Assembly (NCBI GenBank): GCA_001549895.1
Contig: AP014720.1
Span: 1-64,000, forward strand
Direction of reading: 5' to 3'
Length of the DNA stretch: 64,000 nucleotides
Origin: Arthrobacter sp. Hiyo8
GTDB taxonomy: Bacteria; Actinomycetota; Actinomycetes; Actinomycetales; Micrococcaceae
Below are positions 40,845-49,755 of this stretch, piece by piece. The translations under genes and the position numbers were made by a program. The stretch's first letter is position 1. Each line of letters begins with the position of its first letter. The notes below the pieces were generated by a model. The model was not told where the DNA came from. It ran no database searches and worked only from the letters and a program-made list of their open reading frames with translations.

Positions 40845-41365
40845 CCTTTCCACTTGCCCTCTGCAGGTAGCAAAGTTAGCGTACCCGGCAGCCTTATAAC
40901 AACGCGGGCGGCGCTACTCCTTGGAACCCTTCCGGTGGTACTGCTAGCTCGCAGGGCGCTAACTTCATGGACGTTCCACAAGACCCTTCTACAATGACTA
41001 CCGACGACACCTGTACCAGCCGGAGCTTCCAACATGGTGTGGAAGATGATGGACTCAAGCGCCCCGCTGTCCTCTCCAGCGGTTACTCATCCGTCCTGGT
41101 CGGAAAGAAGCCAAGCGTCGATAACCCGTAAGTTCACCGAGTGCCAATGTAATGCCTGCCTACGCGGTATATCTGGTGCAGCTGCTTCGCCTCTCCCCCG
41201 TGGCCGCCGAATGATTCGGCGCGTACTGCATGCCGACCTTTTCTTGATGAGAAAAAACGCACTTGAGTTCTTGAGGAAGTGAGTGCAAACCGTTCCGCCG
41301 GTGCCGCATGAACGGCTTCGGGAACACTGCGAACGAAGCCCTATGCCTGCGCACAGGGCCCGCCG
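40845..41365. other. Intergenic region downstream of parB, nothing recognised
   Basis: About 520 bp without a convincing gene. Several short hairpins are possible, but none has a clear U-run. It may hold remnants of a small ORF. Confidence 0.4.
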
Positions 41366-42091
41366 CTAGCTTTCCAGAGGCCTTCCGCGGGGCACTCCGC
41401 CAGGGTCGACTGCGAATTCGTTACCACTGTTGTGGGCCCGTTCCAGCGCTTCAACTTCCCGCTCAACGGCCGAGAGGATGAACTCCGATAGCGTTCGGGA
41501 ACCGGTCAGATGCCTGGTCGCCATATAAGCGGCGCGCATCCGTGAACCGGACTCCTTCGACTGGAAGAAGCTGGTCTTCCGATACGCCTTCTTCACCGGT
41601 GCAGGCTCGGGTTCGGGCTGCGCAGGCGCTGGCGTCTGCATGGTTTGCGGGGCGTACTGCACGGGCTGGGCGTAGGCGACGTGCTGCTGCAGAGGCGTGG
41701 CCTGTGGCTGCTGGGGAGCCTGGGCGGGCTGAGTGTAAGCAGCAGGCTGTTGCTGCTGGGGAGCAGACTGCGGCTGTTGCACGGCAGCTTGAACGGGCTG
41801 AGTGTAAGCAGCAGGCTGTTGCTCAACTGGTGCGGGCGCCTGAGGCGCGGTCTGGGCGGGCGCTTCATGCTGTGCAGCGGGGGCCGGAACGTGCGACGCT
41901 GGTGCCTCCGGTTCTGGCGCCGGTACTGAGTAGAGGCGCTCTTGAAATTGCTCCTCTGCCCTGCTCGTGTCCGAAGACGTCATTTCGGCAATGACGCTGG
42001 TGGCACGCGCCTTTTTCAGGCCGCCCCTGCGGATGTTCGCAAGTGCGTCGGGGGTGCCTCCCCGTTCGGGTGCCGGTCCTGGGCGGTTCAT
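41366..42091 (-). CDS. parB: Plasmid partition protein ParB-like (Pro/Gln linker plus small C-terminal domain)
   Basis: 241 residues, starting inside the stop of parA (ATGA overlap). The N-terminal stretch has RRGGLKKARATSVIAEM, resembling the ParA-contacting peptide of partition adaptors. The middle (about residues 70-165) is a low-complexity Pro/Gln/Ala linker with repeated AYTQP and QQPQ units. The C-terminal part (SFFQSKESGSRMRAAYMATRHLTGSRTLSEFI) looks like an RHH or HTH DNA-binding domain. It should bind the palindrome array at 43070-44330 as centromere. Named from context and overall layout. Confidence 0.75.
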   Translation of the reverse strand: MNRPGPAPERGGTPDALANIRRGGLKKARATSVIAEMTSSDTSRAEEQFQERLYSVPAPEPEAPASHVPAPAAQHEAPAQTAPQAPAPVEQQPAAYTQPVQAAVQQPQSAPQQQQPAAYTQPAQAPQQPQATPLQQHVAYAQPVQYAPQTMQTPAPAQPEPEPAPVKKAYRKTSFFQSKESGSRMRAAYMATRHLTGSRTLSEFILSAVEREVEALERAHNSGNEFAVDPGGVPRGRPLES

Positions 42092-42918
42092 GCTGCGTTC
42101 GCGCCCTTCCAGACCACCGTGGCCAGCTGAATGAGGTCAGCCCGGTGATCAGAGCCTTCGGATCCATACGCCCGCATGGGCAGTGCAGCGGCTTGCGCCT
42201 TCGCAAAGACCTCCGCGTCACGGATCATAGGTTCAAGCACGAGGTCACCGAAGTTCGCGTTTACCTTCTCAATCCAATGCAACTGGTCCGGGCGGTTCTT
42301 CTTGGTCTTGTTGATAACGACGCCGAGAAGTTCGATGTCTTCGTTCAGGTTCTCCTGGACTTCCGAAATGGTGGTAACAATCTCGGAAAGTCCTTCAACC
42401 GAGGCGACCCGAGGTTCGGTCACCAGTAGTGCATGTGTTGCCGCAGTCAGCGCGTTGACCGTCAGGAGTCCCAGCGACGGAGGGCAGTCGATGAGGATGA
42501 TGTCGTAATCGTCCGTTACGCCCTTCAGCGAGATACGAAGACGATGCTCCCGGGCCATCATGGAATCGCGTTCACGTGAGGCCAGGTTGCGCTCGGCGGC
42601 AATCAAATCGAGCTGCGGGAAGTTTTCCTTCTTCTCGGACTTGGCTTGCCAGGCCTCCCCTGCCGCCATGATGGCGTCCGCGGCCACACCAGGCAGTATC
42701 TTCTGGTTGTTCGATTCGTCACCGTAAAGTACGTCGTTGAGGGTAAATTCAGGGCTGTTGATTCCGAAGGCCGACGTCACGTTGTACTGAGGGTCCGCAT
42801 CAATGACGAGGACCTTCAAGCCGAGGACCCGAGAAAACACCTCTGCCAGACCGGTGACCAGGGTCGTCTTACCGACGCCACCCTTTTGGTTGCAAACGGC
42901 GATGATCTTTGCCGACAT
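42088..42918 (-). CDS. parA: ParA-type partition ATPase
   Basis: Intact, 276 residues from ATG 42918 (MSAKIIAVCNQKGGVGKTT). The deviant Walker A KGGVGKTT is complete, with VLVIDADPQYNVTSAFG (A') and IILIDCPPSLGLLTVNAL (Walker B). The ATPase forms gradients that move plasmid copies. An upstream in-frame extension to 42993 is not needed. It pairs with parB and is preceded by the repeat array that would serve as parS. Confidence 0.93.
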   Translation of the reverse strand: MSAKIIAVCNQKGGVGKTTLVTGLAEVFSRVLGLKVLVIDADPQYNVTSAFGINSPEFTLNDVLYGDESNNQKILPGVAADAIMAAGEAWQAKSEKKENFPQLDLIAAERNLASRERDSMMAREHRLRISLKGVTDDYDIILIDCPPSLGLLTVNALTAATHALLVTEPRVASVEGLSEIVTTISEVQENLNEDIELLGVVINKTKKNRPDQLHWIEKVNANFGDLVLEPMIRDAEVFAKAQAAALPMRAYGSEGSDHRADLIQLATVVWKGANAA

Positions 42919-43069
42919 GACTGGGGTACCTTCCGTTGCACTACTCAAAGACACAGAGAACGGTGCGGAAGGCCCACGTGTGGCGGGAAGCATCGGGCCG
43001 GCACCGATGGGTTAACCCTAACGGGCGCCCTGCCGGTTGGTTGCACGCCACGCCCGGAGTGCCTCGATT

Positions 43070-44330
43070 CGCAAATGGTTCCATTGGAGGCAATGCCCCC
43101 TTGTGCGCATATGCCTCCATTTGCGACATTTGCGCGAAGAGTACCCGTGCCACCATTTGACCCTAAGGTTCCTAAGGTTCCATATGCGCTTAGTGCACCT
43201 TTTGCGCACCTTGAGAGCTCAGGAGTCATTTTCTCAAATGGTTCCATTGGTGGGATTTGCGCACTCAGCCCCCAAGGGGGTGGACGCTCCACAACTCTGC
43301 GCATATGGTTCCATTTGCGAAGAATCTCCGATCCTGCGGGTGTCGTGGGCAGCTACCGCCGACCTTGCGAAAATGGTTCCTTTTGCGACTTTGAGTCTTG
43401 CCCCTGGCTACCGCCGCGCGCCTGTACCACGCCTCTCTGCGTCATCCTTGGGGTGCGCAAAAGGTTCCATTGTTTCTTGGCACGCTCGTGCTAGATCTCG
43501 AAGGTACGGGACGGCGCATATGGTGGCATATGCGCTAAAGGAACCCCTTGCGCATCCTGGTTCGACTAGCTAGGTGTTACGCAAATGGTGGCATAAGAGC
43601 CAGGTCATAGGTTGGCCAAGGTGGGATTTGCGCTTGAGGTGGGATTGGTGGCACAAACTCAAATGGTTCTATTTGCGCAAGTGCCCCCATATGGTTCAGA
43701 TCGTTCTGTTTGCGCATATGGTGGGAATCTCTCTTATGTCACCATTTGAGTGATAGGTACTGCTTCCGCAAAAGGTGGCATATGCGTACATCCCACCTCG
43801 AGAGCAAACGGCACCCATTGCGCATATGGTGCCATTCTGTTTCGATCCGGTCCTCACTTGCCCCTTTTCGGCCGGCCAACCCATCGCGATGGCTACCGCA
43901 GCGGCTGCAAGGTAGCCTGGCGAAACTCCTGATTGGGTTGTGGATCCGGTTGGTGGATCAGAAGCGGTTTCAATCGAAACGTGCCTATGGCGCCCGCCTG
44001 GTCTGGCTAGGTAGCAGCTCAGCTGGTCGACCCGCTAGCAGGTGACTTCGAATCCACACCCTTTTCCCTTGTTGTCATGGCTACCCACGGCTCAGGTCAA
44101 ATGGTTCCATTTGAGCAATCGGATCCTGGCGTGCTCAAGCGAATGGAACCTTGGATCAATCGGCGCATATGGAACCATTCCTTTCCGCGCAAATAGAACC
44201 TTTTGCGTCAGATGCCCCTGGCCCTACCGTGCAGTCAGACCCGCAGTGGGGGAGGGGCGGACAAGAGCTGTAGTCAATGAAGAGGAAATGGTGGCATTTG
44301 CGGTAAGGGTTCAATGGTGGCATTTGCGTC
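43070..44330. repeat. Array of about twenty degenerate palindromes, candidate parS/origin iterons
   Basis: The core is CGCAWATGGTKSCATWTGCG. Full copies include CGCATATGGTTCCATTTGCG at 43300, CGCATATGGTGGCATATGCG at 43515 and CGCAAAAGGTGGCATATGCG at 43767. Others are at about 43070, 43117, 43180, 43236, 43368, 43457, 43578, 43655, 43713, 43818, 44098, 44164, 44189, 44288 and 44311. Half-sites are oriented both ways. The array lies between parA and the first rep gene. It is likely the partition centromere and/or origin iterons. Confidence 0.85.
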
Positions 44331-45696
44331 TCGAGGAGCAACATGAGGGTGGACGTGGAACCAGGACCCGGTAGCTTTCCCTGCTCGCCGCAGACGCGTC
44401 TCATCTCCTGGGTGGGGGAATAGGCCGGGCCGAGTGATACCGGAGCAGTGGGGGAAGTCTCAGAGGGGCCGCTACCAGTGGCAGGGGAGTGGCGGCGAGG
44501 CTTTGCAACAGGTGAGGAGGATTGAGAGGGGACATCAGGACTACTACCTGATGCTTGGGTAATGTCGTCCCTTACGAAGGCCTGTGAGAGGTACCGCTGG
44601 ACTGTTCTGATGCTCTTGCCGAGCTCCCGGGCGATCTCAGCAAGAGTCCGTCCCAAGGCTCTCAGAGCTCCTGCAACGTCCGCGCTGGTCTTCGCTTGGC
44701 TCGTGCGAGTCTGGGTGCCTTTGCGGGCGTTCTGGACGGCCGCTGCGCGCTTGGAACGGGTCGTTGACTTCCCGCCCTTCCTGCCTTTTTCGGCGAACCA
44801 GGGATTGGACGTGCCACGGAGCGGTCGGCCCTTGCCGTTGGCGACCTGGCGGACCGCCGATGCAGCTAGATCCCGGATCTCACGGCAGGGGAGGGGAGTG
44901 GGAAGGTCATTGTTGAGGGAAATTGCGTAGTCCAGGGACTCTGCCAGCGCCGGCAGCTGCCCGGTGTCCTGATAACGGCGCCACAATTCGCTTCTGGTGC
45001 GGTAGAAGATGGCATTGTTCCTCCCGGTTATCGTGTCCGGCGCTGCGGGCTTCTGAGGAGCCTCCAGGGCCGCTGAGGAGGGCCAGGCCGAGAACTCACT
45101 GTCGAACGGGTCGCTATAGTCCTGCATGTGCCGTCGGAGCTCGCCGAGGGAGTACGGATGGGCGCGCCGGCCGAACCGGACGTCGCCGGCGGGGGAGTGG
45201 GCTGCCGGGTTTCGGACAAGAAAGCGCGTAAAGGCCGCGTCGTTGCCAGTCAGCAGGTCCAGGGCACGCTGGACTTCCTGGGCGTACCGGATCGGGTGGG
45301 GACGCGCCCGGGTCCGCGAAGGACGGGTTCGATCATCCAGCCGGCTTGTGCGTGCCCGTTGGCGGGGTTCTCGATGATCCAGTGCGGCTCGGGCACGGCA
45401 GGGTGCAAAAGTCGGATGAGGGCGTCATCCTGGTCGACGTCGACGACGAGGAAGTTCAGGTAGTCCGCGGGGTTGATCTGGATGAACTCGAAAGAGCTCA
45501 TCTCTTCGCCACGGTTCGGGTAAGCGGAATGCTTGGTCGGGCCGCCGCGGAAAGCCTGGACGCGGTGGTGTCGGATGATGGCTTGTTTTACGGCATGGCG
45601 GAGGTCCTCAGGGCGTGACTCATCAGCCGCGCAGGGTGCGACGCGCCGAATTCCACGCATTGAAGAGTCCAGCTGCCCGTGTAGACTTACAGGCAT
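44156..45696 (-). CDS. Plasmid replication initiator, primase-like (Rep1), frameshifted
   Basis: The N-terminal part (45250-45696) has FLVVDVDQDDALIRLL, followed by PHWIIENPANGHAQAGWMIEPV, the pattern of replicase/AEP primase initiators (Asp-x-Asp motif, then NPxNGHxQ). After a lost base near 45250 the second part has PxRExRxLAASAV-type residues and a helix-turn-helix GRTLAEIARELGKSIRTVQRYLS. The C-terminus after about 44380 runs through repeat DNA and may be spurious; I keep the ORF end. The ATG at 45696 lies 4 bp from a 13-bp AAAGGG/CCCTTT palindrome. It should initiate theta-type plasmid replication. Confidence 0.8.
45660..45687 (+). promoter_or_regulatory. Candidate promoter of an antisense RNA to rep1
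   Basis: TTGAAG at 45660-45665 and TAGACT at 45682-45687 are 16 bp apart, on the strand opposite to rep1 and just inside its coding start. A transcript would begin near 45694 and end at the plus-strand terminator at 45813. Confidence 0.5.
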
Positions 45697-45840
45697 AACA
45701 AAGGGACCCTTTCGGGGGTGTCTGTTATGGAATAGCCCTCAAAAAGAGCCATTCCGCGCTCAGCGCCTGGGTAGCCGGGAAGCAGTCAGGTGCAGAGTAT
45801 TGATTTCATCGGAAGGCCCGCCTTGTGCGGGCCTTCTTGT
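45694..45840 (+). ncRNA. Candidate antisense copy-number RNA of rep1
   Basis: A plus-strand transcript of about 147 nt from the promoter at 45660 to the terminator at 45813 would be complementary to the rep1 leader. It contains an internal hairpin around an AAAAA loop (45729-45755) and the terminal hairpin. No protein is encoded on this strand there. The assignment is from structure only. Confidence 0.45.
45813..45840 (+). terminator. Intrinsic terminator, plus strand, rep1 module
   Basis: AAGGCCCGC, a 5-base loop and GCGGGCCTT form a perfect 9-bp stem, followed on the plus strand by the T-rich CTTGTGTT. The near-identical stem occurs in the second rep module at 48687. No plus-strand gene precedes it. 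Confidence 0.8.
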
Positions 45841-45841
45841 G

Positions 45842-46069
45842 TTAGGCGATGCGGCCGATAGGCAGCTCTCCTTGCAGTCGTAGGGAATTGGGGCCTTCGG
45901 GGCCCAATTTCTCGCCGATGAGGGCAGCCACGAACTCGCTGACCGTCAGATTTTCTGCTTTAGCTGTCTGGGCCAGCCGATCGTAAACGTCCACGGGTAC
46001 GCGACTTCCAACGAAGCGGCGGTCGCCTTTGCTTCGCTGTCCGCCTCCACGGTTTCCTGAGGTAGCCAT
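45842..46069 (-). CDS. Small ribbon-helix-helix protein of rep1 module
   Basis: 75 residues from ATG 46069 (MATSGNRGGGQRSKGDRRFVG), chosen because it matches the length of its paralogue at 48715-48945; an upstream extension to 46171 is unlikely. The pattern FVGSRVPVDVYDRLAQTAKAENLTVSEFVAALIGEKL is the MetJ/Arc-type strand plus two helices. The end ELPIGRIA matches ELPLRRLAS in the paralogue. It probably represses the rep operon. It lies 145 bp upstream of rep1 on the same strand. Confidence 0.78.
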   Translation of the reverse strand: MATSGNRGGGQRSKGDRRFVGSRVPVDVYDRLAQTAKAENLTVSEFVAALIGEKLGPEGPNSLRLQGELPIGRIA

Positions 46070-46675
46070 GTGATCCAACGTCCTTCGAATCCCGTGCCTG
46101 GTGCCTGGGGCTTCCACGACGGGTTTAGCAGGCTGGCCAGATGCTAATGCGATGTTCTGGAACTTTGTCACCGGAGAGGACCTGGTGGTCCAAGCTCCAA
46201 GCCGCCGCTTTGACGATTGCCTGTAACTTTTTCCGGTTCATCTGAACTTACCACCGGGTAAAGCCGAGTTCCCGGAGGCTGAAAAAGTTTGCAGCCATAC
46301 GGCCTGGACCCCCGGAATGGCGGGGAGTAGGGCTGCCTGGTCAACTGATCGGACACTGTTTTTCTTGGTACCAATATCGGTCTTAGCGCAAATGGAACCA
46401 TTGGTTCTCGGGCCCTTCTGGGTCGTGGAAATGGCATTTCAAGTCCAAATAGTGGAATGGTTCCATTTCCGATAATGGAACCATTTTCGCGTTTCGTCGC
46501 AGCGAACCGTGGCGGCCGAGGGACGAGTCGACTGTCGGCACCAAAGAGGATGTAGTCGAGGGGTCTGAAAATCATTTTTTGAACCGGCGTGTCGGCGTGT
46601 CGGATTGTGGCCCATCAGTGTTAAAACCTCCGGGCAGGTGAGTGAGAGGCGCTGCCATGTTCAATCCCGAGGTCA
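46070..46675. other. Promoter/spacer region with palindromic repeats, no gene
   Basis: Separates the RHH gene of module 1 from the end of rep2. An ORF of 136 codons on the minus strand (46168-46575) reads through the repeats and looks spurious. The region holds three palindromes of the parS type (46384-46492) and a GGCGTGTCGGCGTGTCGG direct repeat near 46587. Confidence 0.6.
46384..46492. repeat. Second cluster of the CGCAAATGG palindromes
   Basis: GCGCAAATGGAACCATTGG at 46386, AATGGTTCCATTT near 46456, and ATAATGGAACCATTTTCGCG near 46473. The motif is the same as in the array at 43070-44330, here upstream of the rep1 module's RHH gene. Confidence 0.75.
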
Positions 46676-48623
46676 TCATGCGGCACTCGTGAACGCCATA
46701 TGTGACAGCGTCAAATCATCCGGAGGGCCCTCAAAGGACTCCCAGGGATAGTCTTCGCCAGGGGAGAGCAGCTCGGCGACGGTGTTGACGTTCTTGGACA
46801 GCCACTCCCGCCAGAGGATCCTTTCGTTCCGATACTTCTGCAATTGGACGGCGACCGCCTCCAGCACGCCAAAGTGCTCGGCGAGGTCTTTCAGCGATGT
46901 AGTCGACACCACCGACCAGGCTTTGTGTCCGTCCCGGGCGATCATGTTCCATGCAGCCATCATCTCTAGCGCCTCGCTGATAGCGGTACGGGATAGGCGG
47001 GTGATCCGGACGAGTTCCGCCGTCGACAGGCCGGGGGAGTGTTCAAGGGTTTCGTAGACAAAGGCTGCCGGCATGCCTAACTCCCTGAAGACAGGACGGA
47101 GGGCATGGATTTTCCCCTTCTTCCAGCTCAGGTCTTCAGACGCGGCCTTCACTCCTTCGGGGACCGTCAACATATAGAGGTCCCCTTGGTTCCACGGCCT
47201 TCTTCGACCAACGTGACCAGGGGATCCTTTTCGCTGCGCAATGCCCTTAGGTGTGATCCGACAGTTGTGTGATCCAGACCCGTGGCCACCGCAATTGATC
47301 GAACGCCGAATTCAACAAATCTGGAGGCTGTCTTATGTGCTGCCTCCCCCAAGGCGCGCAGAACCATCCGTCGAGCAAGTCCGGTCCTGGAATCTGTGTA
47401 GATGGGTTCTCTCAGACTGAGGGCGTTGCGCCAGGTTCTGATGAACCGATGCTCAGCATCGGGGCTGGACGAAATCGAAATGCCTTGAATCCCAGGGGGC
47501 TGTGTATTTGGCTGGCTTGTGGGGGATATACGGGCATTGTTCTTTCCGGGTCCGGAGTCTTTGTTTTTGCTCAGATAGTTGACGGCCTTCACCCAGTCGC
47601 GACGCAACGAGGGGAGGCGATGCCGGGAGCCATAACGGGAATAGAACGAAGCGAGCCCGGGCCAGATCCCTTGAAGGATCCGGCGCTCGACATCTACCAG
47701 CTCCATACCGGCCGCTGCGACTCCGGTGAGAATTGCCTGCCTGGCCTCCGAATCGGAGGCGTACCGGTTCGCGTCATAAAGCCCGGTGAGGGCCATCTGC
47801 TGCATGGCGCGGGACATCCGGCCGGCGGGGTGATGGACCCTGGGTGTATCGACGGCCGCGGGGGTGAACGTCTGTTCAAGGCGTAGGGCTCGTACTGCGG
47901 CAATCTCGCGGGCAAGGTCGTCGGTCATGGCCGACCAGACGGAGGTCGGGTTAGGCCGGCGGGCAATGTCGTACGCCATCGATAGTGACATGGCGAGTTC
48001 TTGGTGGCCGCCGCGTTTGTGCGGCGACCCTGGGGTACGCATGCAACCGTGAAGTATGTTCTGGTGCGGGGTCTTGTCCAGGGTCCGGTATCGCGTGCCC
48101 AGTGCCTCGACCAGGTCGCGTGCTTCCGAGAAGGTCACCCGTTCAGCCAGCGGGATGTAAACGTGGCGGCCGCCGCTGGGGGAGTAGTCCTCAATCCAGC
48201 GGGCACCGCAGTTGTGCAGCCAGGTCTGGACGGCGCGGACGTCAGCCAGCACCCAGTCAATGCCGGCGACCGAGGAATCGAAGTCAAGGAAGATCGCGGC
48301 GCAGGTGCCGTCTTTACCGAAGATCCGGACCGCTGCGGGAAACGTCGGCAGAGCTTCGGTGAGGTTCCGTTCGTGCTTTTGCGGGTAGGTCTTTCCGGCG
48401 TCTTTGGAGAGCCGCATGCGCGGCTGGCCTGCAAGCATGGATGCAAGTGCAGACCACACGTGTGCGGGTTATTTGAATCGCGCGACACGCCAACGCCGAG
48501 GGCAGCTGGCAGCACGAGCGCGTGCTGGGGTACGATAACTTTGTTCCTGTCGAACGGAATGACAAAGGCCAGTCCTGCCAGACTGGTTTTATAGCAGCAA
48601 AAAGGTGGGCCTGCGAGGGTCAA
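46676..48623 (-). CDS. Plasmid replication protein, archaeo-eukaryotic primase-like (Rep2), frameshifted
   Basis: The central domain (47167-48459) has AAIFLDFDSSVAGIDWV (catalytic DxD), YSPSGGRHVYIPL (GGxH motif) and HQNILHGCMRTPGSPHKRGG, as in AEP primase-type plasmid initiators. A C-terminal winged helix follows (LSTAELVRITRLSRTAISEALEMM). I join 46676-47173 to it because one G lost from a run near 47184 restores the frame (GTKGDLYMLTVPEGV). Another shift near 48459 adds the N-terminal VIPFDRNKVIVPQHALVLPAALGV. The start is uncertain (TTG 48623 is the ORF limit). About 640 residues. Confidence 0.75.
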
Positions 48624-48686
48624 CCACTCGACTTACTTACTGTCTCGCCGGCCAGCAATCCAGAAAGTAAGTCTCAATCTTCGTCG

Positions 48687-48715
48687 AAGGCCCGCTTAAT
48701 GCGGGCCTTCTTCTT
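48687..48715 (+). terminator. Intrinsic terminator, plus strand, rep2 module
   Basis: AAGGCCCGC, loop TTAAT and GCGGGCCTT form a perfect 9-bp stem followed by TTCTTCTTT on the plus strand. It is nearly identical to 45813-45840 and has the same place between RHH and rep genes. There is no plus-strand gene upstream. Confidence 0.82.
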
Positions 48716-48945
48716 TATGAGGCTAAGCGCCTAAGGGGCAACTCCTCCTGCTGAACTATTGCGTGAAGGTTAGTGTTGGCCAAGCGTTGGTCGACCAAGT
48801 CGGACAGCCAGTCGCTTACGTACTGGTACCCCTCCGCTTTGGCAATGAGGTCCATTGCGTCTGCCTTCGGCGTAGCGATGCGGAATCCGACGAATTTGCG
48901 GTCGCCTTTGGAGCGCCTGCCTGTGCGGGTTATAGGTGCCATCAT
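48715..48945 (-). CDS. Small ribbon-helix-helix protein of rep2 module
   Basis: 76 residues, intact. MMAPITRTGRRSKGDRKFVGFRIATPKADAMDLIAKAEGYQYVSDWLSDLVDQRL is a strand plus two helices of the RHH type. The shared RSKGDR-FVG start and ELPLRRLAS end show it is a paralogue of the gene at 45842-46069. Probably an autorepressor or copy-control protein of rep2. The GAAAC-type direct repeats upstream (49055-49133) are its likely binding sites. Confidence 0.75.
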   Translation of the reverse strand: MMAPITRTGRRSKGDRKFVGFRIATPKADAMDLIAKAEGYQYVSDWLSDLVDQRLANTNLHAIVQQEELPLRRLAS

Positions 48946-49054
48946 CCCTGTCCTTTGAACTCGGCAGTTGAAAGCCGCCGTTGCTTCAATAGATTGGTCG
49001 GGCCGAATGTCTTAGTGGCCCTGAGAGTCGAAGAGCTGGGTAATTCGGCATCTC

Positions 49055-49133
49055 TGAAACCGAAACTATCACCGGGGAGTGATCTATCCCGGGATTGAAA
49101 CTGAAACAGCTTTCGGCGTGTTGAAACAGAAAC
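49055..49133. repeat. Three TGAAACNGAAAC direct repeats
   Basis: TGAAACCGAAAC at 49055, TGAAACTGAAAC at 49096 and TGAAACAGAAAC at 49122. They lie 110-190 bp upstream of the RHH gene at 48945. Each holds two GAAAC half-units. Likely iterons or an operator for the small RHH protein. Confidence 0.65.
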
Positions 49134-49379
49134 ACTTGCCGAAATCGACATCAGCCGTACCAAGTCCCTCACGTCTCCTCCGGTGGCGAGCTAGCCTCGT
49201 TCGGTCACTCCGACTCCGTCCCCGCCTGACCGCGCCGACGGCCGATGATGGTGTGGTCGTGTGTACCGGCTGTCGGGGCAGCTGAGGTTGGCTGGACAGC
49301 TCGGTGCCGCCCATCTGATTTCGGACCCCATCTAATCCGAGAGCTCAACTACGCGATTCAAATCATGCGGGGAACCCGG
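49134..49379. other. Spacer upstream of rep2 module, nothing further recognised
   Basis: GC-rich stretch between the GAAAC repeats and the end of the winged-helix regulator gene. No convincing ORF on either strand. Confidence 0.4.
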
Positions 49380-49711
49380 CTAATCGACCAGCCCGAAGGA
49401 CCTGCCCAGGGCCTCGTAATGGCGGCGGAGCTCATCCGCGACCACGGAATATTTGACCCGCCGCCCGGTGCGGTCTTCCACGGGAAGCACTCGCGCCGGG
49501 TCGGCAACAACCACCCCGGCGTCCGCGAGCTGATACAGGTGGGCTTTGACTGTCGGACGACCCAGTCCTGTGCCGTCGGCGACCTCGGCCGCCGTTGCGG
49601 GCCCTTTTCTGTAAGGAAGCCAAGGACGGCAACCTTCGCGTGATTGCCGCCGAACGCGTCAATTGCCGCCTCCAAGGAGGCTGGCGCTTTCGGTCGGACA
49701 TAGCGGGGCAT
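49380..49711 (-). CDS. Winged-helix (ArsR/MarR-like) regulator, frameshifted
   Basis: From ATG 49711 the first frame reads MPRYVRPKAPASLEAAIDAFGGNHAKVAVLGFLTEKG. After a lost G in the GGCCCGGCA run near 49610 it continues ATAAEVADGTGLGRPTVKAHLYQL, a recognition helix, then VLPVEDRTGRRVKYSVVADEL and ends at 49380. About 110 residues. A perfect 33-bp palindrome lies 45-77 bp upstream of the start and is probably its operator. It sits between the replication and conjugation regions. Confidence 0.75.
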
Positions 49712-49755
49712 GAGTTATATCTTGCCCCAACCTTTTGAACTTGGTCATACGCAGA

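Noticed and set aside
42945..44300. Several ORFs in the palindrome array (for example 42945-43304 and 43037-43573)
   Set aside because: Their peptides are translations of the repeat itself, so the region is non-coding.
43070..44330. Possibility that the repeats are a CRISPR array
   Set aside because: Spacing is irregular, units are palindromic and degenerate, and no cas gene is present.
46168..46575. 136-codon ORF upstream of the first RHH gene
   Set aside because: It reads through the palindromic repeats, has no domain and would overlap the promoter of the RHH gene.
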